Below are positions 10,585 through 19,238 of a stretch of 64,000 nucleotides of DNA, one piece after another; positions within the stretch are counted from its first letter, which is position 1; every line of letters begins with the position of its first letter. The DNA lies in the NCBI RefSeq assembly GCF_020404765.1, contig NZ_JAIVEM010000107.1, positions 1 through 64,000 of the forward strand. The letters run 5' to 3'. A program made the translations under genes and the position numbers. Origin of the DNA: Paenibacillus sp. BJ-4 (GTDB taxonomy: Bacteria; Bacillota; Bacilli; Paenibacillales; Paenibacillaceae). The notes below the pieces were generated by a model. The model did no database searches and was not told where the DNA came from. It saw only the letters and a program-made list of their open reading frames with translations.

Positions 10585-11346
10585 TCAGTCCATCCACGGA
10601 AATTGCCCCGTTTCGACATACCGGAAAATGCCTTTAAGATTGTGATCGTCTGAAAACACCTCTTGATTGGACGCCAACGCCAGTGCTTTACAATGACGTA
10701 GATCGTTGAGTTCATTCATAAAGCGCTTGTAGCGTAAAATTGCCGTTTTGTTCAATCGTCTAAGGCGTAATAAATGCTTGCGCAGCACCGTCTCGCTCTG
10801 AGCGTCATACGCATCGACCAATCCCCATAAAAGGGCCTCTTGAACCAAAACCGGTTGTGTCATTAGTGTTAAATAATGTGCTTTTTGAAATCCAATCCTG
10901 CGGACTAAAAATGGCAGAACGCAAGCAGGAAAAAGCCCGAACAGCAATTCTGATAAGCTGAACTGTGCTGTCTGATCGGCTATCACAATATCGCTGGCAG
11001 CAATAAATCCAACACCGCCAGCGTTTGCCTTTCCTCGCACATGAGAAATCGTGATGTAGGGCCCAGTTGACAGCTTAAGCCACAGATCATAGAGAGGCTC
11101 TGGACTTTGTGCCTGTTCTTGTCCACTTGCCATTTTTTCACGCATTTCCTGAAAATCCGCCCCAAAACAGAACACCTCCGGCAGACCTTCCAAAACTACG
11201 ATCGTAACCGACTCCTCACACAGCTCAAGCACCTGCAAGCATTCCTCGATGAGGGTATTATTAATCGTATTATTTGCCTCCGGCCGATAAAACCGTATAT
11301 AACAAATCGATTCTTGAAACCGAACCTGAATCGTTTGATAATTCAT
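10585..11346 (-). CDS. pksH: PksH-like enoyl-CoA hydratase family dehydratase (ECH1)
   Basis: A 253-aa crotonase-family protein very like PksH (motifs RPEANNTINNTLIEEC and PEVFCFGADFQEM). In the HMG cassette it dehydrates the HMG-type ACP intermediate before PksI decarboxylates it. ATG 11346 overlaps the stop of the HMG synthase gene as ATGA and has an AGGTGG site; an upstream GTG at 11355 is less likely. The overlap suggests translational coupling. Confidence 0.94.
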   Translation of the reverse strand: MNYQTIQVRFQESICYIRFYRPEANNTINNTLIEECLQVLELCEESVTIVVLEGLPEVFCFGADFQEMREKMASGQEQAQSPEPLYDLWLKLSTGPYITISHVRGKANAGGVGFIAASDIVIADQTAQFSLSELLFGLFPACVLPFLVRRIGFQKAHYLTLMTQPVLVQEALLWGLVDAYDAQSETVLRKHLLRLRRLNKTAILRYKRFMNELNDLRHCKALALASNQEVFSDDHNLKGIFRYVETGQFPWMD

Positions 11347-12605
11347 GATTCCCACCTGTATTTACGGTGGAATTCATAGATTTCCTCTAGATATAACCGC
11401 TGTCTCCCTTTCCCGGAAGCTATCACCCCCGGAATTAATTGAAAATCCAGTTTGGCGTTGCGAGTTCCAAAACGTACGGCGCCACTGCCTTTCAGCAAGG
11501 ATTCATATTCATCCATAGATAACTGATAACGATCATTCAAATGACGCTCGATGTCAAAACGCCGCAGATGTTCCTGGCTTTGCGGCATAACAACCCCACT
11601 ATAAAATTCCGAGCAGCAGCCTGATCCATAGGAAAAACAGCCAATTCGCTTCGGAGAATCGAATGTGCCTTTATCAATCATACCTGCCAAGGACAGGTAC
11701 AAAGTGGCCCCCATAATATTTCCGACTCGTTGACAATACGCTAGCCCGGGCTTTACACGTTGTAAATAATCTGCCTCAATCTCATTCGGTTTTGCTTGGG
11801 TCATCCTGCGCATCATCGTTCGATGCGCTCCTTTTACCATTCCGCCAAATGGGGTATGAAAGGCAAGATACTGAAAGGTATCTTTATAATCTACCCCCTT
11901 TACCCGTTTTTGGTATTCCAAAAACGTTTGCTCGCAGCAGTCCAGATAGGACATTAATGATAAATCTGCATCCCCTGCCTCGCTATCTGGAATCGGCCGG
12001 CAAGTATCCATCACCTCATAGCCGTAATATCCATTAGCCCCTACATCGACTTGAAATATATGCGGGTTTTCACTAATGAGCATTGCCACGGCCCCTGCGC
12101 CTCCGCTTGGCTCAGCATAAGACCAATCCTCACTCAAGACATCCCCGCCTTCAGCAGCAATAAATCGTGAAATATCAGTGGCAATGACAAGTGCTTTCGC
12201 TCCCGGCGAGACCTGGGAAAGAATAAAATTCACCGCCATTTGGACTCCGGCAGTACCCGAATAGCAGGCTTGCTTGAGCTCGAATAATCTGCAATTCCGA
12301 TTCAGTCCCAAATAGTGGTGAATATATGTACTGATTGATTTTCCAAAATCAATACCTGATTCCGTACAGGTTATAAGCATTTCAATTCGGTTTTTTTCCG
12401 CTTCTGAAAGAGCGTCCACCAGCGGTTTGGCCGCATTGACTCCGAAGGTAACCGGATCTTCATAAGGTAGGGCAACAGCCTTTTCTTTCATTAATAAATT
12501 TTCAAATCTCGCAGGGTCCAATTGCCTATGTTGCGCTAATTGCATGACATCCAGATAGGCCGAGCCACCAAAAACATTCATTGCCTCAATTCCTACTAGA
12601 ACCAT
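11343..12605 (-). CDS. pksG: HMG-CoA synthase-like beta-branching enzyme, PksG type
   Basis: A 420-aa thiolase-fold enzyme of the HMG-CoA synthase family. It would condense an acetyl unit carried by the stand-alone ACP with a beta-ketoacyl chain on the megasynthase. The start MVLVGIEAMNVFGGSAYLDV is PksG-like, and the nucleophile Cys lies in LKQACYSGTAG. It sits between the decarboxylating KS and PksH genes in the canonical F-G-H-I order. Confidence 0.95.
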   Translation of the reverse strand: MVLVGIEAMNVFGGSAYLDVMQLAQHRQLDPARFENLLMKEKAVALPYEDPVTFGVNAAKPLVDALSEAEKNRIEMLITCTESGIDFGKSISTYIHHYLGLNRNCRLFELKQACYSGTAGVQMAVNFILSQVSPGAKALVIATDISRFIAAEGGDVLSEDWSYAEPSGGAGAVAMLISENPHIFQVDVGANGYYGYEVMDTCRPIPDSEAGDADLSLMSYLDCCEQTFLEYQKRVKGVDYKDTFQYLAFHTPFGGMVKGAHRTMMRRMTQAKPNEIEADYLQRVKPGLAYCQRVGNIMGATLYLSLAGMIDKGTFDSPKRIGCFSYGSGCCSEFYSGVVMPQSQEHLRRFDIERHLNDRYQLSMDEYESLLKGSGAVRFGTRNAKLDFQLIPGVIASGKGRQRLYLEEIYEFHRKYRWES

Positions 12606-12620
12606 AATTATCCCCCTCTC

Positions 12621-13868
12621 CTAAATGCCCGACTCACATTTTTGCATACAAATGGCAGTATTAATTCCGCCAAACCCCATGCTCAGATTCAAGGTATTGT
12701 GAATCACTGCTGGTATGGACTCATTTTTCACCCAGTTGCAGTCCACTTCGATAGGCTCCTCCAAATTACGGGTAGGGTGAAGTCTCGACTCCTTCATTTG
12801 TAAAAGAGTAGCAATAATTTCAACAGTACCTGCCGAGCTCAAGCCATGACCAATAATGGATTTGGTTGCATTGATGTAAGCGTGTGATAGTTTACAGTCC
12901 TGTAATGCCTTTATTTCTATCTCGTCCCCCACTACCGAGCCTGTCCCATGGGGATTAATATAATCAATCTTTTCCGGTAGCAGCTTCGCTTTCTCCAAAG
13001 CTCTTCTAATTACTCGGACCTCGCCTTCATAGGAGGGATTGGGATTTCGGTTTCGATCCATCCCCATATCCCATCCTGCAAGTTTTGCATAGGGTTTCTC
13101 CTGACGCCTCATCGCAGAATCGGATCGCTCTATGACTACAACCCCGCAAGATTCCCCATATATGAACCCGTCCCGCATCTTATCAAATGGTCGACACGCC
13201 CTTGCGGGTGCATCGGCATATCGGTCGCTTCCCATTGCTCCCAAGGATCGCAACGCCTGGCATTCCAAATACGAGATATCCATCAATGCACCCATCGCAA
13301 TGCATACATCAACACGATCCGCTTGAATCGCCTCAATCGCTTGAATGATCGCGACTTGTCCACTCGCGGAAGCGCCTCCGACCGTATATGCTAATCCTTG
13401 AATGCCGAACTGCTCGGTACATAGTCCGCACAAATCAGTATCCATAAAGGAAACCCCGTAGGTCGGCGGCACAAAGCACATTTTTTCGCGGTATGTCTCA
13501 TAGGTCTGAAGTAATTCCCGCTGTTGAAAATTGGAGCCTCCAACCACCAGTCCAATGCGGCTCGGGTCGACGTTATCCAATTTAGCATCATCCCAGGCTT
13601 CTTGAAGGGTAACCATGGCTACCTGCCCTGAAAATGATGCTGTTCGTAGCATCCGTTTGGAGAATGTCTCCGGATAAGACAAGGATGGCAGCTCCGCCCC
13701 TATAAATGAAGCTTCGCCCCTCCTACCGGGGCGCTGCATGACTCCAAATGCATGCTGCCCTTTGAATAGCGCCGAGGCAAAGGCCGCCTTCCCTTGGCCA
13801 ATCGCCGAAGTAACACCAACCCCCGTAATGACTAGCTCAGGCAGTTTATAATTTTGCATGGAGCGCAT
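12621..13868 (-). CDS. pksF: Decarboxylating ketosynthase of the HMG cassette, PksF type
   Basis: A 415-aa FabF-like protein. The active-site Cys is replaced: VGGASASGQ stands where condensing enzymes have a TACSS-type motif. The two His motifs are kept (NPHGTGS and SIIGHG). This is the hallmark of enzymes that decarboxylate malonyl-ACP to acetyl-ACP instead of condensing. ATG 13868 has an AGGGG site and overlaps the end of acpK by 23 bp; an internal ATG at 13859 lacks a good site. Confidence 0.94.
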   Translation of the reverse strand: MRSMQNYKLPELVITGVGVTSAIGQGKAAFASALFKGQHAFGVMQRPGRRGEASFIGAELPSLSYPETFSKRMLRTASFSGQVAMVTLQEAWDDAKLDNVDPSRIGLVVGGSNFQQRELLQTYETYREKMCFVPPTYGVSFMDTDLCGLCTEQFGIQGLAYTVGGASASGQVAIIQAIEAIQADRVDVCIAMGALMDISYLECQALRSLGAMGSDRYADAPARACRPFDKMRDGFIYGESCGVVVIERSDSAMRRQEKPYAKLAGWDMGMDRNRNPNPSYEGEVRVIRRALEKAKLLPEKIDYINPHGTGSVVGDEIEIKALQDCKLSHAYINATKSIIGHGLSSAGTVEIIATLLQMKESRLHPTRNLEEPIEVDCNWVKNESIPAVIHNTLNLSMGFGGINTAICMQKCESGI

Positions 13869-14085
13869 CTGTCAATTCCCCTATATTTTTCACGCCAAAC
13901 AACTCGACGCGCGGAATATTAAGAGATAATGCTTCCATCGTCTTGGTTACAATTTCGGCTCGGTCTACCGAATCTGCACCCAGATCCACCAATCGATCAC
14001 CATACTGGATATTGTGATCTTCTAATTCTGGAAGCACTTCACGAATACAACGTGTGACAATCTCAAATACTTCTTCTTTACGCAT
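13846..14085 (-). CDS. acpK: Stand-alone acyl carrier protein of the beta-branching cassette
   Basis: A 79-aa carrier protein. The phosphopantetheine Ser lies in LGADSVDRAEI near residue 39, the motif region typical of AcpK donor ACPs. It probably carries malonyl then acetyl for PksF and PksG. It overlaps the pksF start and follows the Sfp-type gene by 70 bp. Confidence 0.94.
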   Translation of the reverse strand: MRKEEVFEIVTRCIREVLPELEDHNIQYGDRLVDLGADSVDRAEIVTKTMEALSLNIPRVELFGVKNIGELTDALHAKL

Positions 14086-14155
14086 TTGTACCCTCCTACA
14101 AAATAGATTGATTAGAACTCAACTTTATCAAGGGATATCCTCCATAAATTTCGCC

Positions 14156-14917
14156 CTACACACAGTTTCGATGAAAAATCGGATTAAATTTCTCATAAAG
14201 ACCTGAAGTATTTATACTCCATTCCGTTTTCCTTGGTGCTACAATAGTGTAGATGTAGTTACCCAACCGGTAAGACTGGGCAGCATACTGTGGAAAATGT
14301 GAAAATGTACTTCGGTAGTATCCATTCACAAATCTGGTCTCAATAATTTCAAGCACATGCGGCGATGTTGTAAAACCTGTACGCAATATTTTTGAAATCG
14401 CCTCCTTTACCGTCCAAAAAACCGTCAATAAAGCCGAATACTCCTCTACTCCCTGCACGTCGGAGATTCTTTCCCTTTCTTCCGTCGTCAACTGACTTTC
14501 GATGGTCTTATTTCGATTAGGACCAATTCTCTCGAGATCAATGCCCATGGGATGCGCTTCAGGGAAAACAACAGCGGTCCCGATGCAGTCGCAGTGGGCG
14601 ATGCTTACCTGGTAGCTGGGGACACCCGTGATTCGAAGCAAGGGCTGGCCGAAAATACCTGTCTTCACACTTACGTTGCGCAGGTTCGGCTCGCTTAACA
14701 GCACCGAAGCTGCTTGTTTTGCACTTAGCCTGCCAAGCAGAAAGTTGGATTTTCGCCGATGGAATACCAGATTCTCGAAGTAACTACACTCCTCCGAATC
14801 AAAAACTTCCCGGTCGAGGGGAGCGCCCGTATTATAATCTGCATGCACAAAGCTGACTGCCGCCTTCATTACGGTATCTTCCCGTTTCAACATGAGTTGC
14901 TCAACATACGAGGCCAC
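14156..14917 (-). CDS. sfp: Sfp-type 4'-phosphopantetheinyl transferase
   Basis: A 253-aa transferase that would activate the carrier domains of the synthase with the CoA phosphopantetheine arm. Mg-binding GIDLE and the WTVKEAISK motif are both present, with VSIAHCD earlier. The start is GTG 14917, preceded by seven G and a 6-nt spacer; ATG 14893 is a weaker alternative. A dedicated Sfp gene inside the operon is not part of the B. subtilis pks layout. Confidence 0.93.
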   Translation of the reverse strand: MASYVEQLMLKREDTVMKAAVSFVHADYNTGAPLDREVFDSEECSYFENLVFHRRKSNFLLGRLSAKQAASVLLSEPNLRNVSVKTGIFGQPLLRITGVPSYQVSIAHCDCIGTAVVFPEAHPMGIDLERIGPNRNKTIESQLTTEERERISDVQGVEEYSALLTVFWTVKEAISKILRTGFTTSPHVLEIIETRFVNGYYRSTFSHFPQYAAQSYRLGNYIYTIVAPRKTEWSINTSGLYEKFNPIFHRNCV

Positions 14918-14970
14918 TACATTCCCCCCCTATGATGTATTCCTACATGATTCCATTTTGAAGTCCAAAT

Positions 14971-14998
14971 CAAAAAAGGCCTTCAAATCCCTTTTGGG
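14971..14998 (-). terminator. Weak attenuator-like hairpin between loaP and the Sfp gene
   Basis: On the minus strand AAAAGG (14995-14990) can pair with CCTTTT (14979-14974), followed by two further T. The stem is short and AT-rich, so it may be a pause or partial terminator. Confidence 0.4.
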
Positions 14999-15046
14999 TT
15001 CTGAAAGCTTCTACATGGAGAATGAACTCCCCACAACTTCTTCATT

Positions 15047-15577
15047 TTAAACCTTACTAATAATCTCCAAGGCTACATTCACTAATCTAGTATCACCCAT
15101 AAATTCTAACTGAATGACCGCTTGTCTTTTATGTCTGTCTATCTTCTTAACTATACTGCTCCTTCCTTTAAGAGGTCCATCTATGATACGTATATTGTCT
15201 CCTTCAATAATTCCGGTTGATGATTCTATACAATAGCTATCATTGCATAAACTTTCTAACATTTGTCTCTCAGAATCTCTCATTGAAGCTTCTAGCTTCG
15301 AGTATCTCAATAAACGAATGATATCACTAGAAGTGCAAATCACTGAATTTGCATTTGTTACGAACTGCAAGTCGGGTAAATTCGACTCAATAAATACATA
15401 ACTTGGGAACAAAGGAGCTAATTCTTTCTTTACGGTTCCTGCTACTTTAAAAAGCCTCTCTTGGAGCGGTATAAATGGTTTGTAAACTTCAGAATCCAAC
15501 CATTCATTAAAAAGTTGCTTGACCCTTTCCTCCCTACCCGTTCGCACAAAAAAAACGTACCAATTCACTTCACTCAT
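15047..15577 (-). CDS. loaP: NusG paralogue, LoaP-type processive antiterminator
   Basis: A 176-aa protein with a NusG N-terminal domain (starting NWYVFFVRTGREERV, with LFPSYVFIE) and a C-terminal KOW domain (GDNIRIIDGPLKGR near 125-140). LoaP proteins are specialised NusG paralogues next to polyketide operons in Firmicutes; they modify RNA polymerase so it reads through terminators. Position as first gene of the PKS transcript, a structured 200-nt leader before it and a strong terminator later in the operon fit this role. The core NusG gene would lie in a secE-nusG-rplK context, so this is not it. Confidence 0.9.
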   Translation of the reverse strand: MSEVNWYVFFVRTGREERVKQLFNEWLDSEVYKPFIPLQERLFKVAGTVKKELAPLFPSYVFIESNLPDLQFVTNANSVICTSSDIIRLLRYSKLEASMRDSERQMLESLCNDSYCIESSTGIIEGDNIRIIDGPLKGRSSIVKKIDRHKRQAVIQLEFMGDTRLVNVALEIISKV

Positions 15578-15648
15578 CTCCTATAAAACGTACTGCCAAA
15601 TCATCTCCTATACTGTCTACTGCTAATATACATAGCTTCGCCCTTTCA

Positions 15649-15728
15649 CTTATCCTACTTGATAAGCTACAATCTCTCATGATATATCCCTTATTAGTGG
15701 TTAACGTGACCCGCCAGCGATTAACCAC
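15649..15728 (-). promoter_or_regulatory. Structured leader RNA of the loaP-PKS operon
   Basis: Two inverted repeats lie between the promoter and loaP. The first is GTGGTTAA (15728-15721) with TTAACCAC (15704-15697), a perfect 8-bp stem around a 16-nt GC-rich loop. The second is CTTATC/GATAAG (15666-15649). Neither has a T-tract, so they are not terminators. The first is a candidate LoaP recognition hairpin; that role is inferred from position. Confidence 0.55.
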
Positions 15729-15781
15729 AGATAAGTTCCTTTATTTTTCATATAATCATATAATTGGAATAATGTATTTCC

Positions 15782-15810
15782 ATTATAATCCTCTATTTAA
15801 ACACTGTCAA
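15782..15810 (-). promoter_or_regulatory. Sigma-A promoter of the loaP-PKS operon
   Basis: On the minus strand a perfect TTGACA (15810-15805) and a perfect TATAAT (15787-15782) are separated by exactly 17 bp. The start site should be near 15775, giving a leader of about 200 nt before loaP. Confidence 0.9.
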
Positions 15811-15878
15811 TTACCAGTTAAATTCGCAGCGGCCAAGTGTATCATAGAGTGACAAATCTTTCTGAATATCTACAATAT

Positions 15879-16556
15879 TCATTTGAAATCGAATAGGCCT
15901 TTTTGGTTCGGACGCATTCTGAATTCAATAAAATGTTTCTTATTCGTAAATTGAAAATAAATATTTTCATCCATGAGGTGATCGAGTGAGAAACCAGGCG
16001 CTTTACCAAATGAATGAGCAGGATAAATTTGAATGGAGCCATCAATCTCTCGCTTTATTTTTTGAATGCTATGATATAGCTCTTCAGGATCTCCTCCATT
16101 CGGATCACAAAGGCCACAACCTTCAATGAATACTGTATCCCCAGTAAATAAGTGATCTGATAAAAGATAGCATACACTTCCCACGGTATGCCCGGGGGTC
16201 AAAAGACTTATAATTTCCGTTTCACCAAGCTTGATTGAGCTCCCGTCTTTAAGCGGATATAAATTTCTACATCTAAAATTATAAAAATCGATTTCTTCTA
16301 TTGACATGAATACTTGCGGATTATATTTTTCCAAGAGTGAATTCACCAAATTTATGTGATCAAAATGTGAGTGGGTTAATAGTATTGCTTTGAGATCACC
16401 ATTCAATTGTTGAATATAGGACTCTACTTTCAATAAATCCCATGATGGGTCAACAATAGCTATGTCTCTTGTTTTCTTATCCATCACAAAATATACATAG
16501 TTAATGAAATTCATAAAACGGACTTTTAACTGTTCCATATGATATGTCAGACTCAT
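15879..16556 (-). CDS. pksB: Metallo-beta-lactamase-fold hydrolase, PksB type
   Basis: A 225-aa MBL-fold protein with zinc ligand motifs THSHFDH (about residues 81-87), PGHT, GDTVF and PAHS. The start (YHMEQLKVRFMNF) resembles B. subtilis PksB, a glyoxalase II-like thioesterase in the bacillaene cluster, perhaps for editing acyl-S intermediates. It lies upstream of the operon promoter, so it is probably transcribed separately. The ribosome site at ATG 16556 is weak; ATG 16541 is an alternative. Confidence 0.88.
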   Translation of the reverse strand: MSLTYHMEQLKVRFMNFINYVYFVMDKKTRDIAIVDPSWDLLKVESYIQQLNGDLKAILLTHSHFDHINLVNSLLEKYNPQVFMSIEEIDFYNFRCRNLYPLKDGSSIKLGETEIISLLTPGHTVGSVCYLLSDHLFTGDTVFIEGCGLCDPNGGDPEELYHSIQKIKREIDGSIQIYPAHSFGKAPGFSLDHLMDENIYFQFTNKKHFIEFRMRPNQKGLFDFK

Positions 16557-16645
16557 TTAGCTTCACTGAACCACCTTAACTCCAAATTTATATGTATCCC
16601 CTTCGGTACCTTCCTTTCGTAAGCCTGTAACGTAGAAACCAGTAA

Positions 16646-16663
16646 TTTACACAATTATGTAAA
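16646..16663. promoter_or_regulatory. Operator-like palindrome upstream of the pksB-like gene
   Basis: TTTACA-6 nt-TGTAAA, perfectly symmetric, about 90 bp upstream of the pksB-like start. The remainder of 16557-16933 holds no credible gene. Protein unknown. Confidence 0.35.
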
Positions 16664-16789
16664 CTCAACTTCGTTGTAACAATAATTATAGCCATCTATG
16701 CAATAGAAATGCTCCGACTCTCTGTTACAAGATCGCTCCATGTACTCGTTAGAAAAGTACCTGTATAGTTCCTCCACAATCTTGTCAAA

Positions 16790-16835
16790 ATAAAAAAAAA
16801 ACGCCTCCTCCGTATGGTAACGGTGAGACGTTTTT
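16790..16835 (-). terminator. Terminator downstream of tRNA-Leu
   Basis: On the minus strand ACGTCTCACCG and CGGAGGAGGCGT form an imperfect stem followed by nine or more T. It sits about 100 nt beyond the tRNA 3' end. Confidence 0.8.
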
Positions 16836-16933
16836 TTGAAATTCTGTGTACCTGCGGAATGCTCCGTTACGATACCAGAATTCCTCGTTATTTTCGTACA
16901 TTTAACGCTGATGTGATCGTGATGAATCAAGGA

Positions 16934-17019
16934 TGCCGAGGACCGGGATCGAACCGGTACGGTAGTCACCTACCGCAGGATTTTAAGTCCTGTGCGTCTG
17001 CCAATTCCGCCACCCCGGC
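16934..17019 (-). tRNA. tRNA-Leu (anticodon TAA)
   Basis: An 86-nt class II tRNA with acceptor GCCGGGG pairing with CCTCGGC, anticodon loop ACTTAAAAT with anticodon TAA, a long variable arm, and TTCGATC in the T arm. CCA is not encoded. Confidence 0.96.
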
Positions 17020-17256
17020 AAGCATTTAGGAACGTTATTTTTACACTTACTTGTCCTACAAGTACTAGAGAAACATTACTTATGGTTCTCATTATGTGAA
17101 TACCGTTCAATTGGTCACCAACATATAATACGACAATTTCATCGGTTTGTAAAGTGTTTTTTAAAAAAAATAATAAAATTCTCTGCTTGAATAACTTAAG
17201 GTCATTTGAATTACACTAATAAACGTCTTTCCAAACTACCAGAAGGGGTGTTACGA

Positions 17257-17415
17257 ATGCGTGAAGGTATGATTCCAGCTGTTCTTGGAACGGTAGTATC
17301 GGCTTCAGGTGCTGTATTGCTGAGCAGTAAGTACAAACTTGCAGCTACAGGCATTCTCGGTTTCGGACTGGCTCATGTAGTTCTGGGAGCGATTGATCTG
17401 ATTGAGCATCGCTAG
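17257..17415 (+). CDS. Small two-helix membrane protein
   Basis: A 52-aa protein made almost entirely of two hydrophobic segments (about 5-20 and 27-45) with a charged end (IEHR). ATG 17257 follows AAGGGGTG at good spacing; the frame extends to 17206 but without a better site. I do not recognise a family function. Confidence 0.75.
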   Translation: MREGMIPAVLGTVVSASGAVLLSSKYKLAATGILGFGLAHVVLGAIDLIEHR

Positions 17416-17545
17416 TTGTTTGGGAAGTGCCGGGCAGGATTCCATTCCTTCCCGGTTTTATTTTTATCAACGTTTAGTATGGAGCGTAGGCGTTTATGTA
17501 AAGTGTAGAATCTCAATATATCTATAAAGGAGCTTGTGATGCGCT

Positions 17546-17737
17546 ATGAGAGAAAATAACTCCGAAGAAAAGAATCATACTGACGATCAAACCGAACATA
17601 AACAATCGCTGGACAAACGTGAGCCGGGATTTAATCGTATTCCTGATGTCGATGCTGATACGCCTGCTGCTACCGACATGATCGATGAGGCCGTAAGCCG
17701 TGGAGTCGACAAGCTGCGTAACGATTTTACAAAATAA
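17546..17737 (+). CDS. Small acidic hydrophilic protein
   Basis: A 63-aa protein rich in Asp, Glu, Lys and Asn with no membrane segment. ATG 17546 lies 13 nt after AAAGGAG; a closer ATG at 17539 meets a stop after six codons. Function unknown. Confidence 0.65.
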   Translation: MRENNSEEKNHTDDQTEHKQSLDKREPGFNRIPDVDADTPAATDMIDEAVSRGVDKLRNDFTK

Positions 17738-17814
17738 AGTTTGGGTAATAAAAAAGCAGGCTTAATGAGCATGTTTACCTAATTCTTAGTTATATGTACA
17801 GTGATTTCGCAAAA

Positions 17815-17967
17815 TCACTTGAAAATAAGCATAATCCAGCCAATTATCGAAATCCACAGCATAATGCTAATCAAAAGCCCGAATACAATACCTACAGAGA
17901 AATTACCTTCAGTCTTTGGCAAAGCATTTCCAAATTTTAATCTAAGCTTCATTTGATTCCAGTTCAT
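17815..17967 (-). CDS. 50-aa single-span membrane protein
   Basis: ATG 17967 follows an excellent GGAGGGGG site. The product starts MNWNQMKLRLKFGN and ends in one long hydrophobic helix (about 24-49). The stop falls in a small hairpin (GTGATTT/AAATCAC, 17801-17818). No family recognised. Confidence 0.7.
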   Translation of the reverse strand: MNWNQMKLRLKFGNALPKTEGNFSVGIVFGLLISIMLWISIIGWIMLIFK

Positions 17968-18062
17968 AGAACCCCCTCCTTAAGTTCTATTTCGGAATAT
18001 GAAGCTTATTTTTGTAGATCAATAGTCATATTTATAAAAATAAAAAAGGGTTCTTTGTCCTA

Positions 18063-18392
18063 TCATGCTGAGCGGGGAAAAAGTATTACAGCAATACCAA
18101 TTAAACAAATCAATCCCCCAATGATATCGTACACATCAGGTGTCTTTTTATCAATCCACCAGCCCCATGCAATTGAAAGAACAATAAAGACACCTCCGTA
18201 GGCTGCATACACACGCCCAAAGGAGGAGAAAACCTGAAAGGTTGCAATGATCCCATATACAGCCAAAATTACTCCGCCGCAAAGTCCGACATACCATGTC
18301 TTCCCTTCACGCAGCCATTGCCAGATCAAATATCCTCCTCCAATTTCAGCGATGCCAGCCAAAATAAAAAGTAACGCTGCCTTTAACACCAT
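18063..18392 (-). CDS. YnfA/UPF0060 family membrane protein
   Basis: A 109-aa protein with four hydrophobic segments and the family pattern [16 protein letters not shown] and GRVYAAYGG. YnfA-type proteins resemble small multidrug-resistance transporters; the substrate is not known here. Confidence 0.9.
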   Translation of the reverse strand: MVLKAALLFILAGIAEIGGGYLIWQWLREGKTWYVGLCGGVILAVYGIIATFQVFSSFGRVYAAYGGVFIVLSIAWGWWIDKKTPDVYDIIGGLICLIGIAVILFPRSA

Positions 18393-18440
18393 TTCACATC
18401 CTTCATTCTGCTAAGCTGCTTGATCGATTTGAATGTCTCA

Positions 18441-18623
18441 TTAGAACACTCGGCTTAAAATAATAATCACTGCGATCACGCCGACCAGAATAAGCAGGTT
18501 GCTGACCTGACGCCATAAACCAGAGACTCCCTCAGAGTGAAGCTTTTGCTGATTTACATCAAAGTTTGCTTTGGCTCCTTCAGCATCTACAGGCTTGGAG
18601 AACGGTCTGTTATCTTCATTCAT
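18441..18623 (-). CDS. Small C-terminally anchored membrane protein
   Basis: A 60-aa protein: hydrophilic first 38 residues, then one hydrophobic helix ending in LSRVF. ATG 18623 has a perfect AAGGAGGT site; the open frame to 18719 is an extension. Function unknown. Confidence 0.7.
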   Translation of the reverse strand: MNEDNRPFSKPVDAEGAKANFDVNQQKLHSEGVSGLWRQVSNLLILVGVIAVIIILSRVF

Positions 18624-18929
18624 GTAAATAACCTCCTTGTTCAGTATCATCTTAATGATACCAAACTTCACCTCTGATTTCGCATTGATTTTATTGTACA
18701 ACCATGTGTCGATATTCACTGAATATAAAGCATGATGACGAATTAGGGCAGAGTGGGTATTTAGACGCCTTTCATTGCAGGACCGTAGTTATGATATAAT
18801 TTAGTCAACTTGTTCAAGAACGTAATCAGGGTGTAACTACTTCTCCAACGCTGATGGATTTACATCCAAGAATCTTCATTCCGATTACAAACCAGCATAT
18901 TTTGATTGTAATTCCGAGGGAGGATACCG

Positions 18930-19208
18930 ATGTCCCCAATTTTTTTAGCTACTATAATGTTAATGGGCCTGTTGTTATTTCAGGCAGCCATCATTCTGGG
19001 TATTATTCATTGGATTTCCAAGCACACCCGCCGCCCAGCCCAGACCAAAATGTACCTTACGCTGGGTTTGCTTGCTTTGATTTTAGGCTTCTTGGTGTGG
19101 AACAACTGGATATATCCACAGGAATTCAATGGTTGGACGATGATTTGTTTGCTAGTGATCATGATTAGCGCATGTATACAGCTTAGAAAACAAAAAGGAA
19201 AAAGCTAG
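18930..19208 (+). CDS. Small integral membrane protein
   Basis: A 92-aa protein with three hydrophobic segments (about 3-27, 41-58, 68-83) and a basic tail. ATG follows GAGGGAGG. A frame at 18854-19168 overlaps it but has no ribosome site and no membrane pattern. Function unknown. Confidence 0.7.
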   Translation: MSPIFLATIMLMGLLLFQAAIILGIIHWISKHTRRPAQTKMYLTLGLLALILGFLVWNNWIYPQEFNGWTMICLLVIMISACIQLRKQKGKS

Positions 19209-19238
19209 TCTCATTACATGCAGCAAAGGAGGAGCGCC

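Noticed and set aside
10539..10715. N-terminal extension of the PksI-like gene
   Set aside because: It overlaps pksH and lacks family similarity; the ATG at 10538 has a strong site and gives PksI length.
16655..16969. 104-codon minus-strand ORF
   Set aside because: It starts inside tRNA-Leu and runs through its terminator; no ribosome site and low-complexity composition.
18854..19168. 104-codon plus-strand ORF
   Set aside because: Overlaps the membrane protein gene at 18930 and lacks a ribosome site.
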